Below, in pieces: positions 16,039-20,819 of a DNA stretch of 20,819 nucleotides. The stretch's first letter is position 1. Every line of letters begins with the position of its first letter. Under the pieces are notes generated by a model. The model was not told the origin of the DNA. It ran no database searches and saw only the letters and a list, made by a program, of their open reading frames with translations. The translations under genes and the position numbers were made by a program. The stretch spans positions 1 to 20,819 of the forward strand of contig JAFGSL010000409.1 of assembly GCA_016934645.1 (NCBI GenBank). The letters are read 5' to 3'. This DNA comes from Anaerolineae bacterium (GTDB lineage: Bacteria; Chloroflexota; Anaerolineae; B4-G1; SLSP01).

Positions 16039-17036
16039 TGGAATTGCGCAGGTTAGGGCGAAGTGGGATAAAGGTCAGCCCACTGGGACTCGGTACGGCC
16101 CGCATAGCCGGATTGGGCTGGCGTGACGAGTCAGCTCCCCAAGCTTTCGCCCAGGCAAAATGGGATGCTAGCGGACAAAGTGCGGCCGTGCGACAAATCC
16201 AGGCGGCTGTTGATCTAGGCGTGACCTTATTCGATACAGCGGATAACTATGGCCAGGGTCTGAGCGAGTGCATCCTGGGCGAAGCCTTGGGAGGCCGCCG
16301 TGATGGCATCGTGGTGGTGACCAAGTTCGGGGAGGATCCAATGCCAGATCAAGAGGACCCCTGGGCCTTGGATGCTGATTCTGTCAAGCGGAAATGCGAA
16401 GCCAGTCTACGGCGTCTGGGGGTCGAGTGCATAGATCTATACCTGCTGCATCGCCGCGATTACCCGCTCGAACAAGCGCCGGCGTTGATGGAAGTGCTTG
16501 AAGACCTGGTGTATGCAGGCAAGATCTGCTATTACGGCTGGAGTACGGACGATGTCGAAAGGGCCGGGCTTTTCGCCCACGGAGAACATTGCATCGCCAT
16601 CGAGCACCGTTTGAATGTGTTCAATGATAATGCGGCGATGCTCGATCTTTGCCGGGAACAGGATCTGGCCAGTTTGAACCGCGTTCCGTTGCTCATGGGT
16701 GTGCTCACGGGGCGTTGGTCGTCCGAGACAAAGCTGAAGGAGGATGATCCTCGGGCGCAATGGTTTGAGCACGAGGGATTCCTGAAGGTGCTGGCCTGTG
16801 CGCAGCAGCTTGAGCCTTATCTCACCAGCGACGGGCGATCTTATGTGCAAGGAGCGCTGGGCTGGATATGGGCGCGCTCCCCTTTGGCGATTCCCCTACC
16901 CGGCTTTCGTACTATGGAGCAGATGCAGGGATTGGTGCAGGCGCAGCAATTTGGCCCTCTCCCTTCGGATGTGATGCGGGTCATCGCAGAACAGGTGAAA
17001 AGCGCAGGGTTTGCCAATCAAGAAGGAGGAAAATGA
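16038..17036 (+). CDS. Aldo/keto reductase
   Basis: This 332-residue cytoplasmic NAD(P)H-dependent oxidoreductase has the (beta/alpha)8 AKR fold. It begins MELRRLGRSGIKVSPLGLGTARI. The catalytic tetrad is complete: D66 and Y71 in FDTADNYGQG, K96 in VTKFG and H138 in LYLLHRRD. YYGWSTD corresponds to the usual GVSN region, and IPLPGFRTMEQM near the C-terminus is the cofactor-phosphate segment. The start ATG overlaps the TAA of the membrane-protein gene (TAATG, 16036-16040), and the end overlaps the next gene's ATG pair (ATGATG at 17033-17038). Translation of these three genes is therefore coupled. The substrate is unknown; aldehydes, ketones or sugar derivatives are typical. Confidence 0.9.
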   Translation: MELRRLGRSGIKVSPLGLGTARIAGLGWRDESAPQAFAQAKWDASGQSAAVRQIQAAVDLGVTLFDTADNYGQGLSECILGEALGGRRDGIVVVTKFGEDPMPDQEDPWALDADSVKRKCEASLRRLGVECIDLYLLHRRDYPLEQAPALMEVLEDLVYAGKICYYGWSTDDVERAGLFAHGEHCIAIEHRLNVFNDNAAMLDLCREQDLASLNRVPLLMGVLTGRWSSETKLKEDDPRAQWFEHEGFLKVLACAQQLEPYLTSDGRSYVQGALGWIWARSPLAIPLPGFRTMEQMQGLVQAQQFGPLPSDVMRVIAEQVKSAGFANQEGGK

Positions 17037-18184
17037 TGGCGCCATCAGCAAGAAGCGCAGCTCTTCTTAACTGGAAAAAGGGCCAGCCTTTTCTTCTCCA
17101 GGGATCTCCGTACGAGCGTGGTCTGACCCACGGCGAAACCCTCTGCAGCCAAATCCACGAGGTGGTTGGCCTGTGGAAGGGCAAACTTGCTCGTATGTAC
17201 CAGATCGATGCTGACGTGGCCATTGCCCGCTTTATCAAAGGCACTGACTTCGTTCCGGCGATCCGGCGCTGGACTCCCGACCTGCTTGACGAAATCCGGG
17301 GAATTGCCGACGGGGCGGATATGGACTGGGAGACGATACTGGCTTTCCAGCTCCTGGACGAGATGTGGAGCAGCGAGGATGTTATCCTGACCGAGCACTG
17401 CAGCAGCCTGGGTTTCCCCGCGCAAGGCTCAGAGCCAGCCTATGTGGCTCAAAACATTGACGTTGAGTCATTCCGGGACGGCTTCCAGGTCCTCCTGCAT
17501 ATCAAGCACGCTGACTCCGACCTCGAATCGTTTGTCCTGAGCACGGCCGGGCTGATCGGTTTCAACGGCATGAACAACCAGTCCGTGGGCATCTGTTGCA
17601 ATAGCCTGATACCGCTTCGCGGTTGCCCGGACGGACTCCCGGTGGCTTGCATCGTCCGTGGGGTTCTGCGGCAACCCAGCGTACAGGAGGCCGTGACTTT
17701 CTTGCAGACCATCCGCCATGCCTCCGGGCAGAACTATATTGTCGGCGGGCCGGATCAGGTCGTCGACCTGGAGTGCTCGGCCAACCAGGTCATCCCGTTC
17801 GAGCCTGCTGGCCCGCGCGGTGTTGTCTGGCACACCAACCATCCCCTGGCCAACAGTGATTACAACGCGTGGTACAAAGCCAAAAATAACTTCTTCCTCC
17901 CCAACAGCACAGCCCGTTACCAGAGTCTGGAACACCGGTTAGCTCATCCTCCCAAGGGCACGCGCCTGGACGAGATCAAGGAAATCCTGGCCTCCAAGGA
18001 CTCGGCAGAGCATCCGATCTGCGGTTCGAAGGGCGAGGACGAGTTCTACACTCAACTTGACATGTTCACCTTTGCCTCGACGATCATGGTCCTCGCGGAC
18101 GAGCCAGCGCTTCACATCAGCTTTGGCCCGCCGGATATCACACCCTATCGCCGGTTCGAGTTTGGCAAGCAGGCTATGTCCTGA
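17036..18184 (+). CDS. C45-type autoproteolytic acyltransferase/amidohydrolase (6-APA acyltransferase-like)
   Basis: This protein of about 382 residues belongs to the N-terminal-nucleophile family of acyl-CoA:6-aminopenicillanic acid acyltransferase (PF03417, peptidase C45). A helical pro-region (1-121) includes YERGLTHGETLCSQIHE and EIRGIADGADMDWETILAFQLLDE. The likely self-cleavage site follows at EH/C, with C122 of CSSLGF becoming the N-terminal nucleophile. AQNIDVES, GFNGMNNQSVGICCNSL and WHTNHPL match the downstream family motifs. Members cleave or form amide bonds, for example on penicillin side chains, acyl amino acids or peptides; beta-lactam chemistry should not be assumed. ATG 17033 overlaps the previous stop, but ATG 17036 has the better spacing (6 nt) from AAGGAGG at 17023-17029. 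There is no signal peptide, so it is probably cytoplasmic. Confidence 0.85.
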   Translation: MAPSARSAALLNWKKGQPFLLQGSPYERGLTHGETLCSQIHEVVGLWKGKLARMYQIDADVAIARFIKGTDFVPAIRRWTPDLLDEIRGIADGADMDWETILAFQLLDEMWSSEDVILTEHCSSLGFPAQGSEPAYVAQNIDVESFRDGFQVLLHIKHADSDLESFVLSTAGLIGFNGMNNQSVGICCNSLIPLRGCPDGLPVACIVRGVLRQPSVQEAVTFLQTIRHASGQNYIVGGPDQVVDLECSANQVIPFEPAGPRGVVWHTNHPLANSDYNAWYKAKNNFFLPNSTARYQSLEHRLAHPPKGTRLDEIKEILASKDSAEHPICGSKGEDEFYTQLDMFTFASTIMVLADEPALHISFGPPDITPYRRFEFGKQAMS

Positions 18185-18239
18185 TCCGTCGCGTATAAAC
18201 CGGGCAAAGTACAACGAGTAACAAAGGAGAAAGCGCCAA

Positions 18240-18968
18240 ATGCGATTCGCGTTTATATCTGATCTTCACGGTAATCTCCATGCATTGGAACTGGTCTTGG
18301 CTGATCTCCGGCGGGAACCGGTGGATGAGTTGGTATGTTTGGGTGATGTGGCAAGTCTGGGGCCACAACCTCGTGAAGTCTTGGCCTGTCTCAAACAACT
18401 ACAAATTCCCGTTATTATGGGAAATCACGACACCTATTTGCTCAACATGCAGCTTACCGAAAAACAGCATCCGTGGTTGCGTGCTGCCGAACAATGGTGT
18501 CTGGCGCAGTTGAGTGAGGATGACCTGGGTTTTCTGCGCTCGTTCAAACCCACTCTGAGTCTGGCTGCCGGCCCAGATACCACACTGCTTTGTTTTCATG
18601 GCTCACCTCGCTCGAATGAAGAGTGGCTCTATCCCACGACACCCTCTGAGATGTTGGATGAAATCTTTGCAGAGCAGAGCGCTGCTATATGGGTAGGCGG
18701 GCACACCCATGCGCAGTTGGTACGCCAACACAGGGGGAAACTCTTGGTGAATCCGGGCAGCGTGGGCATGCCGTTCGAGTTTCCGATGCGCGGTCCGAAC
18801 CAACGCACCTTACCCTGGGCAGAATATGCGGTCTTGGACATAACCGACGGGAGCATCAACGCAAGTTTGCGCCGCGTACCGATTGATTTTGCGTATCTCG
18901 CACAGGTTGTGCGTGCCAGCGGTTTACCGGATGTCGAGTTTTGGCTATCCACTTGGGTCGTTGACTGA
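18240..18968 (+). CDS. Calcineurin-like metallophosphoesterase (YfcE/MJ0936-like)
   Basis: This 242-residue cytoplasmic two-metal phosphodiesterase/phosphatase has all the metallophosphoesterase motifs: FISDLHGN at the N-terminus (Asp and His metal ligands), CLGDVASLG, MGNHDTY, FHGSPRS and VGGHTHAQL, followed by VNPGSVG. The NPGSVG ending and the length place it with YfcE-type proteins. YfcE-type enzymes act on phosphodiesters in vitro and their physiological substrates are mostly unknown. ATG 18240 follows AAGGAG (18224-18229). It starts 55 nt after the C45-type gene and its stop is 2 nt before the next start, so it is co-transcribed with the transporter downstream. Confidence 0.9.
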   Translation: MRFAFISDLHGNLHALELVLADLRREPVDELVCLGDVASLGPQPREVLACLKQLQIPVIMGNHDTYLLNMQLTEKQHPWLRAAEQWCLAQLSEDDLGFLRSFKPTLSLAAGPDTTLLCFHGSPRSNEEWLYPTTPSEMLDEIFAEQSAAIWVGGHTHAQLVRQHRGKLLVNPGSVGMPFEFPMRGPNQRTLPWAEYAVLDITDGSINASLRRVPIDFAYLAQVVRASGLPDVEFWLSTWVVD

Positions 18969-18970
18969 TT

Positions 18971-19861
18971 ATGCGCAGTTTGGTTTATGCATTGATCACT
19001 GTATTCGGATGGGGGACGTGGCTTGCGCCGTCGCAAAAGGTCAATTTCCCCAACCAGCAGATCAGAACCCTGTATGTGGTCGTCACCAATCTGGGGATTG
19101 CGACGGCGGTTGCGCTGGGGCAGGGCAGTGTGTGGGAACTGACCGCCGCCAGATTTTGGCTGACCTTTCTCGGCGGCGTGATCTGGGCCATCGGCGGCCT
19201 GTCTGCCTTCACTGCGACGAATAAGCTGGGCATGGCAAAAGCGTTCGGCATCTGGGCGCCGCTCAACATCATCGTCAGCCTGATCTGGGGCGCGGTCTTG
19301 TTCCATGAATTCGTCAATCTGCGCGCCGAGACGCTTCTATTGCTGATCGCCGCGATTGTCATGATCCTCGCCGGTGTCCTGCTGGTCATTTTCGCCAAAG
19401 GCGCTGACGAGGCCGGGCAGGAACGCGGCGCCTTCCGGCTCGGTCTTGTTGGAGCGGTCGGGGCGGGCATTCTGTGGGGCAGCTATTTCATTCCCGTCAA
19501 ATATTCCGGCGTGTCCCCGTGGGCGGGTGCGTTCCCGGCAGCGCTAGGGATGGCCGTCGGCGGCGTGATCCTGGCGCTACTGTCGCGTCAATCGTGGAAG
19601 TTGGCCTCGTCCGGCGACTATCTTCGCACATGTTTGACCGGCGCGCTGTGGAGTGTAGGAAATTACGGCATGCTGCTACTCGTTGACGCAATCGGTGCGG
19701 GCAAAGGCTTCACGATTTCCCAGACAGCGGTGGTCGTCGGTGCGCTCATCAGCATCTACTGGCTTCGTGAACCGGCCCCCAAAACCCGGGCCGCGCGTTT
19801 GACCTTCACCGGCTGTGTCCTGGCAACTTTAGGGGGAATTGTGCTTGGCAATCTCAAGTGA
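18971..19861 (+). CDS. GRP/DMT-superfamily sugar transporter-like protein, about 10 helices
   Basis: This 296-residue inner-membrane protein has about ten hydrophobic helices arranged as two homologous halves. The first half opens VFGWGTWLAPSQKV and the second GAGILWGSYFIPVKYSG; this paired WG...P.K pattern is typical of the GRP (glucose/ribose porter) and related DMT families. The C-terminal half has GALWSVGNYGMLLLVDAIGAGKGFTISQ, matching the conserved WxxGN region of GRP transporters. It probably moves a sugar or related solute. The start ATG is 2 nt after the phosphoesterase stop and has no clear Shine-Dalgarno, so re-initiation or coupled translation is likely. The substrate is unassigned. 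Confidence 0.82.
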   Translation: MRSLVYALITVFGWGTWLAPSQKVNFPNQQIRTLYVVVTNLGIATAVALGQGSVWELTAARFWLTFLGGVIWAIGGLSAFTATNKLGMAKAFGIWAPLNIIVSLIWGAVLFHEFVNLRAETLLLLIAAIVMILAGVLLVIFAKGADEAGQERGAFRLGLVGAVGAGILWGSYFIPVKYSGVSPWAGAFPAALGMAVGGVILALLSRQSWKLASSGDYLRTCLTGALWSVGNYGMLLLVDAIGAGKGFTISQTAVVVGALISIYWLREPAPKTRAARLTFTGCVLATLGGIVLGNLK

Positions 19862-19918
19862 AAATCTCACCGACTGCGTATCTGGGTTCAACTTCGCTTC
19901 GCAATGGAGGTACAAGAA

Positions 19919-20293
19919 ATGGCACGATCTGTGAACACAAGTGATAACTATCTCTCGCGCGTCCTCAAGCACATTCCGACAGAGATTGTGTTGGCCTATA
20001 TCTCTGTCGAGGGTATCCTGCGTTCGGTGTATGCCACGAGACCGGCCATACTGGAGAAGTCACTGTGGTACCTCTCCGCTGCGATGCTGGTGCTTACACC
20101 ACTGTGGTTGTGGCGGGTGATGAAGATCACCAAGCTGCAACAGTTATCCATTTCCACGCTGTCGGTGCCGGTATGGCTATTTGCAATTGGCGGCCCGTTC
20201 GTGAACCTGGATTGGTACGAACCGGCGCTGGGAGGGATCGCGTTGCCGTTGTACACATTGTGTGTTCCCATCCTCCTGAGAAAACAGTCGTAG
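19919..20293 (+). CDS. Small polytopic membrane protein, unknown function
   Basis: This 124-residue protein begins MARSVNTSDNYLSRVLKHIPTEIVLAYISVEG. Four hydrophobic stretches follow: about 22-38, 50-66 (LWYLSAAMLVLTPLWLW), 78-93 (LSVPVWLFAIGGPF) and 102-119. The KHIPTEIV amphipathic helix and the LTPLWLWRV and FAIGGPF segments recur, as I recall, in a widespread family of small uncharacterised bacterial membrane proteins. I can give no function. ATG 19919 is chosen because TGGAGG (19905-19910) precedes it by 8 nt; the in-frame ATG at 19904 lies inside that signal. It is 57 nt after the transporter gene and may share its transcript. Confidence 0.75.
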   Translation: MARSVNTSDNYLSRVLKHIPTEIVLAYISVEGILRSVYATRPAILEKSLWYLSAAMLVLTPLWLWRVMKITKLQQLSISTLSVPVWLFAIGGPFVNLDWYEPALGGIALPLYTLCVPILLRKQS

Positions 20294-20530
20294 CAGTCGC
20301 CATCATCAGCTCGGTGAGTCCTTGCCCTCCGGCTGGGGTCATTGGGTCCCCGCCGCCGCATCCGGTCCGCTCCTTCAGGGCTGGCGGCCCATCCGCTCAT
20401 CCCCTTTTTTGGGCCGAACCACCAGGAACCGCCAACCCACTGCTGGTAAATCCCTGTCACAACTCTGATTCCACAGTAAGTCTGGAGGATGAAAACCAAC
20501 CCAAACGCGCGGGTTAGCGCAACCCAAAAA
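20294..20530. other. Non-coding stretch before the sigma-like gene
   Basis: No frame here shows a recognisable protein on either strand, although several remain open by chance. Two stems are visible. CGGCCCA (20385-20391) pairs with TGGGCCG (20410-20416), and GGGTT (20511-20515) pairs with AACCC (20521-20525) just before an A-run. The latter is not a terminator in either direction. No clear promoter for the downstream gene was found. Confidence 0.4.
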
Positions 20531-20586
20531 ACGACACCTCCTGTAAAGTAGAGTTGATTCCAAGCACTCACCACAGGAGGTGTCGT
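20531..20586 (+). promoter_or_regulatory. Perfect 14-bp inverted repeat that sequesters a ribosome binding site
   Basis: ACGACACCTCCTGT (20531-20544) is the exact reverse complement of ACAGGAGGTGTCGT (20573-20586), with a 28-nt loop. The right arm contains the complete Shine-Dalgarno AGGAGG and ends at the base before ATG 20587. In a transcript that includes both arms, ribosome access would be blocked. This resembles a translational switch, but an end of a mobile element is an alternative explanation. Confidence 0.7.

Positions 20587-20819
<233 letters not shown>

Noticed and set aside
17036..18184. Assignment of the C45-type gene as a penicillin biosynthesis enzyme
   Set aside because: No other beta-lactam gene is in the window, and the family is broad with many amidase and acyltransferase roles.

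Overview
All recognisable genes in this window lie on the + strand, usually with short gaps and strong AGGAGG-type ribosome binding sites. The organism is most likely a Chloroflexota bacterium (Anaerolineae-like). The main reason is a secreted repeat protein ending in IYLPLVLRNFTS, a C-terminal signature I associate with exported proteins of that phylum. A seven-blade FG-GAP surface protein and a sigma-like reading frame at the right edge fit the same picture. The phylum assignment is inference from protein features; no rRNA or marker gene is present.

Layout. (1) 1-3145: the C-terminal part of a hybrid sensor histidine kinase (its start is outside the window), then 9 nt later an APH(6)/hydroxyurea-type small-molecule kinase, then a small DUF1801 protein. 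(2) 3175-3239: an imperfect palindrome built of 9-nt ATCCTGTNN-type units. (3) 3260-8149: an L-rhamnonate dehydratase-like enolase-superfamily enzyme, a CPBP membrane protease, a GPH-type sugar/cation symporter and a zinc-site URO-D-superfamily protein, which together look like a sugar or sugar-acid utilisation group. (4) 8200-11188: a putative promoter and a roughly 908-residue secreted protein made of about 15 blade-like repeats. (5) 11256-12853: a zinc nucleoside deaminase and an alpha/beta hydrolase with an extra helical N-terminal region. (6) 13153-15132: an FG-GAP seven-blade propeller held by a C-terminal membrane segment. (7) 15263-18184: a near-consensus promoter, a hairpin-rich leader of about 200 nt, then three coupled genes: a four-helix membrane protein, an aldo/keto reductase and an autoproteolytic C45-type acyltransferase/amidohydrolase. 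(8) 18240-20293: a metallophosphoesterase, a GRP/DMT-type sugar transporter and a small membrane protein. (9) 20531-20819: a perfect 14-bp inverted repeat whose right arm contains the Shine-Dalgarno and ends at the ATG of a sigma-70 region-2-like protein. That protein has an N-terminal Cx4CxxC motif and is frameshifted near 20733.

The most unusual items are the sequestered start site plus frameshifted sigma-like gene at the right edge, the structured leader in front of the membrane protein/reductase/acyltransferase operon, the 9-nt-unit palindrome, and the long secreted repeat protein. I see no CRISPR array, rRNA, tRNA or complete insertion sequence.
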